DNA of 64,000 nucleotides from Phycisphaerales bacterium (GCA_016716475.1 JADJWG010000002.1:682001-746000); one strand, 5' to 3'. Shown: positions 18,261-28,295, numbered from the stretch's first letter. A program made the numbers and translations. Notes: a model not told the origin generated them from the letters alone.

Positions 18261-19385
18261 TTACTCGAACAGCCGCCCCTGTCCTTGCCCCCGGGGCCGG
18301 CGAAAGTGTGCCGAGGATAACGGTGGTGCGTCACGGCACAGCCCGTAGCGGCGTGTGAACAAGTCAAAAGTCTGAGCGATCTGCTCGGCCCGCGCGCCGC
18401 GGCCACGGTGGCGGGCGACAGATGCATCGTACAACTTGCCGCCGCTGGCCCGACGAATGAGTGCTTCCACCTGCCGTGCTCGTGCGGGCTGGAGTGACCG
18501 TTTCAACCAGTCGAGAAACAATGCCTTGATCTGGTATGGCAGCCGCAGCAACGCCCATGCCGCACTCCGGGCGCCGGCCTCCGCGGCTGCCGCCAGGATC
18601 TGCGGTACCTCCGTATCCGTCAGGCCGGGGATGATCGGCGACACGATCACCGAAACGGGTACGCCGATTGCGGTTAATTCCCGGATGACACGCAACCGGC
18701 CGGTTGGCGATGACGCTCGCGGTTCCAGTTTCGCCGCCAGCTCAGCGTCCAAGGTGACAAGCGTGACACAGACCCGCCCGGCGTTCAGCGCCGCGAGTCG
18801 TGACCATAAATCAGCATCCCGCAGGATAAGGGCGCTCTTGGTCAGCGACGTCACCGGCTGAGCGCAATCTGCAAGCACTTCCAGGCATTGGCGGGTGAGG
18901 CGGAGCTGGTGCTCGATCGGCTGGTAAACATCCGTAATCGCGGACATGACGATCGGCTCGGCCTGCCAGCCCGGCGCCGCCAGTTCCGCTCGCAGCAAGC
19001 GGGCGGCTTCGGGTTTCGCAATCAGCTTCGTCTCGAAATCCAGGCCAGAACTGAAGCCGAGATACTCGTGGTACGGCCGGGCGAAGCAGTAGATGCAGCC
19101 GTGCTCGCAGCCGCGATACGGATTCAGGGTCCAATCGAAGGGGACATCCGAGGTCGGCGCAACGCGGTTGATGATCCGTTGCGTGCGATCGGCGAAGACC
19201 TGCCGCGCGACCCGCGGCAAAGCGCCGTCGGGACGCTCCTCGTCGATGAACTGCCGATCGAGCTCCTCGCCGAGGATGTGCAAGCGGACGGGCTCGAAGC
19301 GGTTACCGGGATTCAACCCGGCCGCACGTCGGTGTGCCGGCCCGCGCAGGAGTGCGTCACGGTACGTAAAATCAGCATCTTCCAT
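18261..19385 (-). CDS. PA0069/SplB-like radical SAM protein
   Basis: The 374-residue protein has the radical SAM cluster motif CEHGCIYC preceded by PFDWTLNPYRG. ARPYHEYLGFSSGLDFETKL follows, then SAITDVYQPIE and VSPIIPGLTD. These are hallmarks of the PA0069/Rv2578c family, which is related to spore photoproduct lyase. Its reaction is unknown. Start: the ATG at 19385 (MEDADFTYRD) is preferred over the upstream ATG at 19463, which lies in the divergent promoter region. A 217-base spacer separates it from prfC. Confidence 0.85.
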   Translation of the reverse strand: MEDADFTYRDALLRGPAHRRAAGLNPGNRFEPVRLHILGEELDRQFIDEERPDGALPRVARQVFADRTQRIINRVAPTSDVPFDWTLNPYRGCEHGCIYCFARPYHEYLGFSSGLDFETKLIAKPEAARLLRAELAAPGWQAEPIVMSAITDVYQPIEHQLRLTRQCLEVLADCAQPVTSLTKSALILRDADLWSRLAALNAGRVCVTLVTLDAELAAKLEPRASSPTGRLRVIRELTAIGVPVSVIVSPIIPGLTDTEVPQILAAAAEAGARSAAWALLRLPYQIKALFLDWLKRSLQPARARQVEALIRRASGGKLYDASVARHRGRGARAEQIAQTFDLFTRRYGLCRDAPPLSSAHFRRPRGQGQGRLFE

Positions 19386-19720
19386 GGTCGAACATAATAC
19401 GAACATAGCAAGCCGGGTCAAGCTGCAGAACCTTGCACTGCCGCTGTTGACCATCGGGCTCACCAGCCCATATTCGTACCCCTTTGACCATCGCCACGGT
19501 ACACGTTACGCTACGCGCCGTATCCACGGGTCCCCCCACTGGAACACAGGCACCGATGGCTCAGGCGGACGCATGGCGCGGCCGACACATCCTTGCCTGA
19601 ACCGCCTCCGAAATCGTCAGATGCGCTTTGTGGGTTCGCGGTGGGATGCTGCCGCGCGCGGCGGGCAGCCACCCGCGGTGCGCCTTCCGCCCCGCCCATT
19701 CGGACCCGCGCGAGGACATG
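19386..19720. other. 335-base divergent spacer between two radical SAM genes
   Basis: No gene is seen. A weak plus-strand sigma-70-like pair lies inside: TTGACC at 19447-19452 and TATTCG at 19471-19476, 18 bases apart. It would start transcription about 240 bases before the B12-binding radical SAM gene. The rest is GC-rich with no clear repeat or hairpin. In-frame ATG codons at 19628 and 19646 could extend the downstream gene into this spacer but lack a ribosome-binding site. Confidence 0.4.
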
Positions 19721-21193
19721 ATGAACATCCTGCTCATTTCACCCACGGTGCCCGATACCTTCTGGAGCTTCCGGCACGTGCTTCCGTTGGCCTCGAAGAA
19801 GGCCGCTTTTCCCCCGCTCGGCCTGTTGACCATCGCGGCGATGCTGCCGCCGGATTGGCAGTTGCGGCTGGTCGACCTGAATGTTGCAGCGCTTCGTGAT
19901 CGCGACATTGCCTGGGCCGACTACGTGTTCGTCTCTGCCATGCTGGTCCATGAGGAATCTACACGCCAGGTGCTGAATCGCTGCCAGGCGCACGGGAAAA
20001 CCGTGGTGGCCGGCGGCCCGCTTTTTACGACAGCCGCGGAGCGCTTTCCCAGTGTGCCGCACATCGTGATCGGTGAGGCCGAAGCCATCATGCCGCACCT
20101 CATTGCGGACCTGCGCGCCGGTAACTTGCAGCCGCGCTACCACGATGAGCGCAAACCTGAGCTCTCGGCAACGCCGGTGCCCCGCTGGGATCTGATCCGC
20201 CTGCGCGACTACGCGACGATGGCGCTGCAGTTTTCGCGCGGCTGCCCCTTCGATTGTGAGTTCTGTGACATCGTGGCCGTCTATGGCCGCACTACGCGCA
20301 CCAAGGAGCCGGAGCAGTTCGTGCGTGAGCTCGATGCGCTGTGGACGGCGGGCTGGCGGGAAGGGGTGTTTGTCGTCGACGACAATTTCATCGGCCACCG
20401 CCCGAAGGCGAAGGCGTTGCTGCGGCGGTTGGCGGAGTGGCAGGCCGCCCGGCCACACCCGCTGCCGCTGCTGACCGAGGCCTCGCTGAATCTCGCCGAC
20501 GATCCGGAATTGCTGCACCTGATGGTGGCGGCGGGCTTCAAGAAGGTATTCGTTGGCGTAGAGACGCCGGATGAGGAGAGTCTCTCCGAGTGCGGCAAGG
20601 TGCAGAACACGCGACGAGACCTGGTTGCTTCTGTGCGGATCATTCAACGTGCCGGGCTCGAGGTCATGGGTGGCTTCATTGTCGGCTTTGACCACGACGA
20701 ACATGGGATCTTTGAGCGCCAGTCGCGTTTCATTCAGGATGCTGGTGTTGTCACGGCCATGGTGGGCGTGCTCAATGCGCTGCCACGCACGCGCCTTTTT
20801 GAGCGTCTGAAGGCCGAAGGTCGCCTGCTCTGTGAGAGTACCGGCAACAACCTCGATGCGGTGCTGAACTTCATCCCGAAGATGGACCGCGAGATGCTCC
20901 TGGCCGGCTACCGTGAACTCGTGCGGCGTCTTTACGCTCCATCAGCGTACTACCGACGGATACATACATTCCTGCGTACCTACCGTCCGCAAGGACCGCG
21001 ACCACAGCGGAGCTGGAGCGAAATCCGGGCCTTTGTACAGTCGTTTTGGGTTCTCGGGGTACGACACCGCGGACGGCGGGCGTACTGGTCCTTCATGCTG
21101 CAAGCGGGGTGGCGCTATCCCCGGGCCTTCGGCGAGGCGATGAGTCTGGCGATTATCGGCCACCACTTCCGGAAAGTGGCGGCACAACTGTAG
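19721..21193 (+). CDS. B12-binding domain radical SAM protein (DUF4070-like)
   Basis: The 490-residue protein has an N-terminal cobalamin-binding Rossmann domain (ILLISPTVPDTFWSF; FPPLGLLTIAAMLP; VFVSAMLVHEES; VVAGGPLFT). A radical SAM barrel follows with CPFDCEFCD near residue 175, DDNFIGHRPKAK, FVGVETPDEESL and GGFIVGFDHD. The C-terminal region is DUF4070-like. Known relatives modify lipids or hopanoids or do methyl transfer; the substrate here is unknown. Two ATGs are adjacent (19718, 19721). GAGG at 19712-19715 suits 19721 better. It is divergent from the PA0069-like gene. Confidence 0.87.
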   Translation: MNILLISPTVPDTFWSFRHVLPLASKKAAFPPLGLLTIAAMLPPDWQLRLVDLNVAALRDRDIAWADYVFVSAMLVHEESTRQVLNRCQAHGKTVVAGGPLFTTAAERFPSVPHIVIGEAEAIMPHLIADLRAGNLQPRYHDERKPELSATPVPRWDLIRLRDYATMALQFSRGCPFDCEFCDIVAVYGRTTRTKEPEQFVRELDALWTAGWREGVFVVDDNFIGHRPKAKALLRRLAEWQAARPHPLPLLTEASLNLADDPELLHLMVAAGFKKVFVGVETPDEESLSECGKVQNTRRDLVASVRIIQRAGLEVMGGFIVGFDHDEHGIFERQSRFIQDAGVVTAMVGVLNALPRTRLFERLKAEGRLLCESTGNNLDAVLNFIPKMDREMLLAGYRELVRRLYAPSAYYRRIHTFLRTYRPQGPRPQRSWSEIRAFVQSFWVLGVRHRGRRAYWSFMLQAGWRYPRAFGEAMSLAIIGHHFRKVAAQL

Positions 21194-21210
21194 GCCCCGC
21201 GCCCGGGGCC
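21193..21210 (+). terminator. GC-rich hairpin at the end of the B12 radical SAM gene
   Basis: GGCCCC (21193-21198) and GGGGCC (21205-21210) form a perfect six-base stem with a six-base loop, starting on the last base of the stop codon. There is no T-run, so it could be a weak or Rho-assisted stop. The next gene is convergent. Confidence 0.35.
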
Positions 21211-21318
21211 GGTTCGCGCGGTGAGAGACGTGAACACCACCGCCAATTTCGGTGCGTGAGCGCGATGCTCATCTACGAGGAGCGTCGTTCGGTACTCAAG
21301 TAAGTGGGCGCGGACAGC

Positions 21319-23022
21319 TCACCGGGCGAATAGCTGCTGAAAAACGGCCAGATCGGCCAGGTCCACAGTCGCATTGCCGTCGGCATCTCCAGCGCGACAA
21401 AGGGTGCCATCACCATAACCCAGCCCAGGACCCTGCAAGCAGAACAGGTACAGCGGCAGGTCCTGCAAGTTGACGAGTCCGTCGCCGTTCATGTCGCCCG
21501 GTACGAAACTGCTGCACAGGCCCATATCCTGTACACTGATCGTACCTGGCCAGACGACCACGTTGTAAAGCGTGATCTCCGGACAATCCCACCGTACCCC
21601 TGAGACCTGGTAAACGCTGCCGCCCGGTGCTGCCGGGATCATCGTGACCACGAAGTATCCGTTGCCGTCGGTTTCGACGGCCGGCAGGTGGCCGACCTGG
21701 ATGAGGGCACCGTCGATCGGAGTGCCGGTTGCAGGATCGGCGGCACGCCCGAAAAGGGTCCCCTCGGTAGCCGTTGCCGAATGCCGCCACGGCATGCCGG
21801 GGGTTGGGGCCGTCTGCGTGAAGAGATTGCCGCTGATGTAGCTATACCAGGTCCAGTCGTTCTCCCAGTTGCCGTCCATATTCTCGTCGGCCGTCCCCAC
21901 GTAGGAGTAGGTAACCATGCCGTTGGAACCTGCTTGGCGCGCGTAGAGAAGCTGCGCCACGCTGTCGGCTTTGGGATTCAAATAGGTGGCCTGCCCCTGG
22001 AAGATGTGGCGCTGATAACGCCAGTTGACCGCGGCATCGACCCAGTTGCGGTACCAGGTGGCCTGGGTGCTGATATAGTCGCGCTTGTAGTTCATCGGGA
22101 TGCCGGCATCCAGCCAGCCAAGCTCCAGCCACATCCGCCAGTTCTGGAACAGGTTGTAGGCGTCGGATGAGGTGAAGTTCGCGGGTGCATTGCCGAAGCA
22201 GATCAGGTCGGCGGAGAGGCGAACGGGCTGGCGCGGGTTCTGGGTGATGAGTGGAATCTCGGCTCGCAGTCGCCGCACAAACTCATCAATACCGCGGCGC
22301 CGAAAGTCGTTCCAGGCCACGACACCGGTGGGTGGGGGGGTACCGACGAACCAGCGCAGCGTGCGAAAACGGGCGAGGGAGGAGGCGTTGTAGTTCGCGT
22401 CCGCAGGATAGCCGGCGTCGGTCTGGACATACCGGACATAATCGAGGTTGATGCCGTCGAGGGCGTAGTTGCTGACCAGTTCTCGTACGATGCTGACAAG
22501 GTACTCCTGAGCATCCGGAGAGCCGGCGTCGAGGGTGTAGTAGCCGCCAACCCGCGCGGGTCCGTTTCCCATGTCGCCGCTCGGCACCATCAGCCACTCG
22601 GGGTGGGCGGCGAGCAGAGCGTTCCCGTTGGGGGGCCATGTAGAGCTGACCCGGAACGGGACGAGCCACGCATGCACTTCCAGCCCATTGGCATGGGCTT
22701 GGGTGATCAGGTAAGCGAGCGGGTCAAATCCGGCTGGAATGTCTGAAGCGCGCGGCACAATGCTGGAGTTCCAGTAGGCCCCGCGGCCATTGCCGCCAGT
22801 ATCATGAAAAGCAAGCACTTCGGCGATGATCGCGTTGTAGCGACCGGCGACCGCGCGGTTCACCAGCGCGTTGATCTGGGAAGTGCTTTTGAATCCGACC
22901 TGGAAGGCATCGGCCCAGAACGCTCGAAACTCGGGCGGGTCGCTCGCTCGTGCCGCGGTCAAGCCGCTAGCGAGCAGGATTCCGCCCATCGCCAGTATCC
23001 ACCAAAGTGCTACCTGCTTCAC
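21319..23022 (-). CDS. Secreted GHL10 (DUF187) glycosidase-like protein with dockerin-like C-terminus
   Basis: The 567-residue protein has a signal peptide (ending near ARAS), then a family-10-like TIM barrel (about 30-375): EFRAFWADAFQVGF, VEVHAWLVPFRVS (LEVHAW in the text), DGINLDYVRY and GWLDAGIPMNY. A short carboxypeptidase-regulatory-like beta domain comes next (about 420-490, FGRAADPATGTPIDGALIQVG). The end has two EF-type loops, GDMNGDGLVNLQD and GDADGNATVDLAD, with a Cys pair between them (FCLQGPG...C). Known: GHL10/YngK-type proteins act on glycans, often at the cell wall. The GTG start at 23022 has AAAGGTG eight bases upstream. Confidence 0.85.
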   Translation of the reverse strand: MKQVALWWILAMGGILLASGLTAARASDPPEFRAFWADAFQVGFKSTSQINALVNRAVAGRYNAIIAEVLAFHDTGGNGRGAYWNSSIVPRASDIPAGFDPLAYLITQAHANGLEVHAWLVPFRVSSTWPPNGNALLAAHPEWLMVPSGDMGNGPARVGGYYTLDAGSPDAQEYLVSIVRELVSNYALDGINLDYVRYVQTDAGYPADANYNASSLARFRTLRWFVGTPPPTGVVAWNDFRRRGIDEFVRRLRAEIPLITQNPRQPVRLSADLICFGNAPANFTSSDAYNLFQNWRMWLELGWLDAGIPMNYKRDYISTQATWYRNWVDAAVNWRYQRHIFQGQATYLNPKADSVAQLLYARQAGSNGMVTYSYVGTADENMDGNWENDWTWYSYISGNLFTQTAPTPGMPWRHSATATEGTLFGRAADPATGTPIDGALIQVGHLPAVETDGNGYFVVTMIPAAPGGSVYQVSGVRWDCPEITLYNVVVWPGTISVQDMGLCSSFVPGDMNGDGLVNLQDLPLYLFCLQGPGLGYGDGTLCRAGDADGNATVDLADLAVFQQLFAR

Positions 23023-23220
23023 ACGACACCTTTCAAGACCTGGTCCATCGGCAAGGCCGTCCAACGGCAATCCGTCTGATAACCCACGTCAGGCGCGGGT
23101 GATCACCTCTACCCCAATCTTAGCTCCGGACTGTGGCGGGACACCACGAATGGCCTGCTCCCCGAGCAAATGGCGCGGCGCCCTCACAGGGACCGCGCAC
23201 TCGGTCAGCCCGTCGAAAAA

Positions 23221-24915
23221 CTACCGGACCGGACCGGCAAGGCGGGCATCGAAACCGGTCAGGTCCGATGCGGTGATGGCCTCATCAAGGTCGAAGTCGA
23301 ACAGTGCGCAAGGCAGTCCCCAAGCTGGGAGAGCTTCTGTTGCGCAGACCTGCATGAGCGCGAAGTCCGAGAGATCCACGGCACCATCGTGGTTCCCGTC
23401 GCCGTGTACGTAAGTCAGCACGGCGACTTTGCCGCGGTTGCTGTTCGCGAAGGGGGAACCGAAGACCAATTCGCTCACCCCATCGGCATTGAGGTCGGCC
23501 GCCGCGAGCACGAAGCCGATCCGCTCCTGGGGGCCACCCAGGATCCGGAGATCGGTGTCCACGCCCGCGTAGAAGATCGCACCGGGTTGCAGGTGGTGCC
23601 CGAACACGATGTCGATCGTGCCGTTTGTTTGCCCGCCGGAGAAACGCTGGGCGGCCGCGAGGTCCGGCGTGCCATCTCCGTTGAAGTCACCCACCGCGAG
23701 CAGCGTACCAAGATTTTGTTCGGAATTTCCGATGAGGCGGAAATCCGCGCTGGCGGTCGCGTAGTTAATGGAATGCACGCCGGTCTGGTAGGCGGTCGAT
23801 CCAAACAGGCCGTAGATGATGCCGTCGCCGCGCTGGGTCGTCAGGGCGCCCAGTTCGGCCCCCGGTGCGGCCGCGGCCAGGTCGAGAATACCGTCCCCGT
23901 TGAAATCCCCGACCGCGGCGGCGGCGCCGAGCTGGTCATAGGTGCGCGCACCGAAGAGTGTGATATCCGCCGGGGTGGAGGCCAGGCCGATGAACGTCGG
24001 CCAGAGGGTGCGTCCGCGGAAGATGTACACGGCGCCCTCCGAAGTAAAGACGCCGCGGCTCTGCCATTCGGTCGGAATGATGAGCTCGTCGATCCCGTCG
24101 CCCGTGAGATCGCCGGTCAGGACCACGGTGCCGAGTTCATCGGAGCGGGCCCGGCCGTCGATCCGCACCCCGTAGTTCGAGGCGACCGCCAGATTGAGGG
24201 TGAACCCACTCGGGTAAGGGGCGCCGAAGACTACGTAGACACGGCCGGCTTCGACCGCCGCGCCCGTCGCGAGGTGCACGCCGAGGACGATATCACCGTA
24301 GGCGTCACCGTTGAGGTTGCCGATGGCAGCCGCCTGCGAATCCAGGCCACCTAGCAGGTTGGACCCGCCCATGTCACCCCCGGCCACCGGACCGAGGATA
24401 CGCAAGTCCCAGTTGCCGACTACGCTCAGGTCACGGACAGAGGATTGAAAAAAGGTGGGACCGCCAAAGACGACATAAGCGATTCCGCGGCCGTTCACGC
24501 CGCCCTCGCTGGCGGTCGAGGCACACATCAGCAGGTCGGCATAGCCATCTCCGTTGACGTCTCCGGTCGCGAGTGAAGCCCCGAGGTTGTCGTCGAGAGT
24601 CGCTCCCAGGATGACCTGGTCGGCATTGGTGCTGGTAAGGTCGACGAAGCCCTGTGCATGTCGGCCAGGGCCGCCGCGAAAGACGAAAACGCGACTCAAC
24701 ACGCCCCCCCAGCTTCGGCTGTCGCCGATGATGACGTCATCGTAGCCATCGCCGTCGAGATCGCCGATGGCGACTGGCCGGCCCCAGTCGAGGCCGCCGA
24801 AGGGCCCCCCGTAGACGGTGGCGGCGGCGGCGGCGGGAAGCACCTCATGGGCGTTTGCGAGGTTGGGAAAGAGCACGAATGACGCCATGCATGCGCAGGT
24901 CATGAAACGAAACAA
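23221..24915 (-). CDS. Secreted FG-GAP repeat protein with dockerin-like C-terminus
   Basis: The 564-residue protein has a signal peptide (to about residue 22), then at least seven FG-GAP/integrin-alpha-like repeats with Ca-binding loops such as GDLDGDGYDDVIIG, GDVNGDGYADLL, GNLNGDAYGDIVLG, GDLTGDGIDELI, GDFNGDGILDLAAA and GDFNGDGTPDLAA. The repeats form a seven-blade propeller, usually for binding rather than catalysis. The tail (GDGNHDGAVDLSD...DFDLDEAITASD) is a degenerate relative of the dockerin-like ends nearby, with its Cys pair two residues closer. It starts at TTG with AAGGGAG five bases upstream. The ATG at 24903 would be too far from that site. Confidence 0.83.
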   Translation of the reverse strand: MFRFMTCACMASFVLFPNLANAHEVLPAAAAATVYGGPFGGLDWGRPVAIGDLDGDGYDDVIIGDSRSWGGVLSRVFVFRGGPGRHAQGFVDLTSTNADQVILGATLDDNLGASLATGDVNGDGYADLLMCASTASEGGVNGRGIAYVVFGGPTFFQSSVRDLSVVGNWDLRILGPVAGGDMGGSNLLGGLDSQAAAIGNLNGDAYGDIVLGVHLATGAAVEAGRVYVVFGAPYPSGFTLNLAVASNYGVRIDGRARSDELGTVVLTGDLTGDGIDELIIPTEWQSRGVFTSEGAVYIFRGRTLWPTFIGLASTPADITLFGARTYDQLGAAAAVGDFNGDGILDLAAAAPGAELGALTTQRGDGIIYGLFGSTAYQTGVHSINYATASADFRLIGNSEQNLGTLLAVGDFNGDGTPDLAAAQRFSGGQTNGTIDIVFGHHLQPGAIFYAGVDTDLRILGGPQERIGFVLAAADLNADGVSELVFGSPFANSNRGKVAVLTYVHGDGNHDGAVDLSDFALMQVCATEALPAWGLPCALFDFDLDEAITASDLTGFDARLAGPVR

Positions 24916-24979
24916 TGTGGCTCCCTTCTCGTGCCGGTGCCGCCGGGCAGAATCACGGCGGCCGTGCGGCGTATGCGTG

Positions 24980-27900
24980 TTACGGCTGCGGCGGGCCGGT
25001 GAAGACCTGCTGCATCAAGGCATAGTCAGCCAGATCGACGTCAAAGTCCCCGTCTCCGTCCATCTCGAGGCAGATCTGCCCTGGGGGGTAGACGAGGTTG
25101 GGCCCGCGGAAGCAGAACAGGAATATCTGGAAGTCCTGCCAATCCACATATCCATCGCGGTTGAAGTCGAACGGCAGCGGGCCGGCGGCGGTCGCCAGGA
25201 ACTCGACGATGCGCGCCATGTATTCCGCCCGCAAGGTTGCATCGCCGATGGTTTCGAACGGAAAACCGAAGCTCACCACGTTGTAGACGGTGCCGGTGTA
25301 CTGCACCCCGGCGGCACCACCGCTGGCATAGGTGAGGCAGGCGCGGGAATCGGGTCGTGGGCCCAGCACGTCCGGACTGCGCACCGCGTACGGGGCGCCC
25401 GCGGCTAGGCCGAAGTCGACCGGCGCGAGACCGGCGAAGATCCCATCCCCGGTGGGGACGGCTACGGTCGAGGCCGCAGTATTCGACACGTAGTTGATCT
25501 GGAGCGTGTTCTGCGCAAAACTCGTACCGTTGCCCGAGCCGATCAAATCGAAGCCAAGATCGGCTCCGCTGACGAAGAGCGCGCCGCCGTTGCCGAGAAA
25601 CTGTGTGACTTTGGTGCGCTCGTTGGCATTGAACGTCGCGCCGGCTGTGCTTTCTGTACCGAGCATCCAGACGACGATGTCATAGTCGCCGAGCAGAATC
25701 TGCGAGTTGATGATCGCGTCGTTCGAGCACGAGTCGAAGCCGTAGCCGCTGGCCGCCAACGCTGCGGCGTGCTCGATCACATAATCGAAAGCGTTGGTGC
25801 GGCGCCAGACCTGACGCTCCACGAACAGACCAGCATAGGCCGACGGCTGCGAGAAGCTCTGCCGCGGGGTGGTATGGCGGTCGCTCCGGTCAAACCCGTT
25901 GACGATGAGAATACGCGGGTCATTCGCCGGCGGGCGCCGTACCGCGAGCAGTTCGCTCGGCATGGACTCACCCCCGGCATTGCGGGCAGCGAGGCGGAAG
26001 TAGCGCGTTTCCCCTGCGGCGAGGTCCGTGATCTCCGTCGTCAGGACATTGCCGAGTACGATCGGATTACCGAAACCATAGCCGTTGTTGGATTGGTAAA
26101 CTACGTAGCCGGTGGCCGGACCGCCGCGGGCGGCATCCGTGAGCGGCGTATCCCAGGAGAGCCGGACGTTGCCATTCGGGAGCTGCACGGCACGCACCGA
26201 GCGCGGCCGATCAGGTGCGAACACCAGTGGCACCTGGCTCCCGGGGAGTGTGTGCAGGAACCGGATGATGCCATGCACGCACGCACGCGCCATGGCCTCA
26301 CGCACCTTCGGATCGCGCAACAACTCGGCATCCTGCGGATTGTCGTGGAAGGCCAGCTCGACAATCGTCGCGTCGAACTGGTCGCCGTTGGCGGCCGCGG
26401 CGATGGCACCGTATGTACCGGTCAGCGTCGGCGAAGGGCGGTCCACCCAGGCGTGCTCGAAGGTGCTTGACAGGAAATTCATGTGCGCGTCGACCTCGTT
26501 CGAGAGAATCGTCGCGTACTCGGGTGCGTAGGTTGTGCCGCCCAGGTCGGTCAGCAGTGTAATCTGTCCACGGGCGCCCCCGTTGAAAGCGTTGGTGTGG
26601 AACTCCAGATAGATGCGCTGCCAGCGATTGACCAGCACACCACCCTCCGGAGTGACGTTCATCTCGCGGGCCCACTTCGCCCCGGTCCGCACGTTGTCGC
26701 TGATGTCATCGATGCCCACGACATCCCAGATTTCACTGTCGAAACCGACGGCATTGAATCCGAGTTCGCTCTCCGCCCAGTACCGCTGGGCTTCTTCGTC
26801 GCGCGGGAAGCCGCTGACTGAGCCCGGCCCCGGCCGCACAATGTCACCCGTCCCCGAGCCCCAACGGATGGCATCCGCAATGATCGCGCCACCAATGGCG
26901 GACTGATTGGTGATTTCGACGTAGTTCTCGCTGCCCGCCTCCAGGTAATAGTCACCCAGCCAGATCCAGCCGTTCCCGACCCGCCGGTGATCGATTTTCA
27001 CCTCGGAGATGCCACCGCTGTGACGGATGCGATAGGTCTGCACCGTGCGATTCGCCCCCGCGATCGTAAAGCAGTAGACCGGATAAAAGTCTGATACCGG
27101 GATGACGGGGGTGTAGCGGGCCGTGGCTGTTTCCACAGCGGAAGCGGCGATCGCCTGGTACACAACGCCGGAGAGCGTAACGCCGTTCTCGTAATACTTG
27201 CTGCTGACGCCATTGACCCAGGCGCCGGTGAACACAACCCCCGGATCGTCGTTGTCGAGCACCACCTCGAGGGACTGCCAGCCGATCGGCCGCAGGGGCA
27301 CAACCACTCCGCCGGCATTGAAGACATACTGCGCAAACAGGTTGAGCTGGTCGAGGTTGCCATAGTCCTCCGCCATTTCGAGCAGCACCGGTCGCTGGAG
27401 GACCCAGTTCTGGCTGCCGGCCGACCAGCCGTGGCCGGCCGCGGCGAATACGACGACATTGGAAAGGGCGCCGGCGGGCTGTTGCGCCGCCTGCGTGATC
27501 GGTCCGCGCGGACCGCCCCAATCGTCTTCGTCGGTCGGCAACAAGGGCCGACCATCGACCGGAAACGCGGGATCAGGCCTGGGGGCAGGCAAGCCGACCG
27601 GGGCCTCAGGCAGACCAAACTGAGCAAGGGTGTCATAGGCCTCACGCACGTCCGTCCGCGCGCGGATGCGTGTGCCGCCGAAGGCGGGGTCTTCCATGAA
27701 GGGACGGGCGAATGCGACACTCAGGGTGCCCATGTCCACCGGGGACAGGAACCATTGTCCGCGCACCGGTGGGAGGGTGAGTTCGATCTCGAGGACGTTT
27801 CCGTTCCAGCGAGTCGCATCGACCACGGTGGTCGGGGGGAGCAGCCACTGATCAAAATCGTTGTGGATTTGTGCCGCCAGGATGGCCATCAACTGCACAG

Positions 27901-28069
27901 CTTCGTAGGCCCGTTCCGACCCCACGGCATGCCGCTCACCCACGTAGCCGTAGTTGATGATCCGCTCGGCCAGCGGGTTGGCTGTGTGGGCCGGTGCTAG
28001 GCGTACTGGCCACAATAGCAGGATGGTCGCAACAAGCATCCGCAGGGCGAACGTGGTGGTTGATGGCAT
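24980..28069 (-). CDS. Secreted N-acetylmuramoyl-L-alanine amidase-like protein with golvesin-like, FN3 and dockerin-like domains
   Basis: The 1,029-residue protein has a signal peptide (to about 27). The Amidase_3 zinc site appears in pieces: His213 (AAAGHGWSAG), Glu234 (EMAEDYGNLDQ), His491 (EFHTNAFNGG) and catalytic Glu571 (VELAFHDNPQ). Between the second and third lies a golvesin/xanthan-lyase-like beta domain (about 300-405, YRIRHSGGISEVKIDHRR, WIWLGDYYLEAG). After the amidase come an FN3 domain (about 617-710), a ThuA-like or glutamine-amidotransferase-like region (about 717-950, RILIVNGFDRSD) and a dockerin-like end with a Cys pair. It should cut the lactyl-peptide bond of peptidoglycan outside the cell. 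Confidence 0.8.
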   Translation of the reverse strand: MPSTTTFALRMLVATILLLWPVRLAPAHTANPLAERIINYGYVGERHAVGSERAYEAVQLMAILAAQIHNDFDQWLLPPTTVVDATRWNGNVLEIELTLPPVRGQWFLSPVDMGTLSVAFARPFMEDPAFGGTRIRARTDVREAYDTLAQFGLPEAPVGLPAPRPDPAFPVDGRPLLPTDEDDWGGPRGPITQAAQQPAGALSNVVVFAAAGHGWSAGSQNWVLQRPVLLEMAEDYGNLDQLNLFAQYVFNAGGVVVPLRPIGWQSLEVVLDNDDPGVVFTGAWVNGVSSKYYENGVTLSGVVYQAIAASAVETATARYTPVIPVSDFYPVYCFTIAGANRTVQTYRIRHSGGISEVKIDHRRVGNGWIWLGDYYLEAGSENYVEITNQSAIGGAIIADAIRWGSGTGDIVRPGPGSVSGFPRDEEAQRYWAESELGFNAVGFDSEIWDVVGIDDISDNVRTGAKWAREMNVTPEGGVLVNRWQRIYLEFHTNAFNGGARGQITLLTDLGGTTYAPEYATILSNEVDAHMNFLSSTFEHAWVDRPSPTLTGTYGAIAAAANGDQFDATIVELAFHDNPQDAELLRDPKVREAMARACVHGIIRFLHTLPGSQVPLVFAPDRPRSVRAVQLPNGNVRLSWDTPLTDAARGGPATGYVVYQSNNGYGFGNPIVLGNVLTTEITDLAAGETRYFRLAARNAGGESMPSELLAVRRPPANDPRILIVNGFDRSDRHTTPRQSFSQPSAYAGLFVERQVWRRTNAFDYVIEHAAALAASGYGFDSCSNDAIINSQILLGDYDIVVWMLGTESTAGATFNANERTKVTQFLGNGGALFVSGADLGFDLIGSGNGTSFAQNTLQINYVSNTAASTVAVPTGDGIFAGLAPVDFGLAAGAPYAVRSPDVLGPRPDSRACLTYASGGAAGVQYTGTVYNVVSFGFPFETIGDATLRAEYMARIVEFLATAAGPLPFDFNRDGYVDWQDFQIFLFCFRGPNLVYPPGQICLEMDGDGDFDVDLADYALMQQVFTGPPQP

Positions 28070-28295
28070 GGCGGCTTCTCATCCCTTGGCATCGGCAGAG
28101 TCGCCCTCCTTCGCCACATGCGGAGGGGGCGCGCAGCTCAGAAACAAGTCCGGCCACGGGCGCCCCAGGTGGTACCCGCCAGCCATCCCCGAATATGCGC
28201 AGTGTACTCCGCGCCGTGCCGGCGGTTCAACCGCAGACCCATGGCGCGCGTGGCTGGCGAAGCGGCCGTGACCGATAATACGTCCAGTAAGGCGG

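Noticed and set aside
19447..19476. TTGACC-18-TATTCG as a firm promoter for the B12 radical SAM gene
   Set aside because: The -10 match is weak and it lies about 240 bases from the gene, so it is kept only as a remark in the spacer entry.
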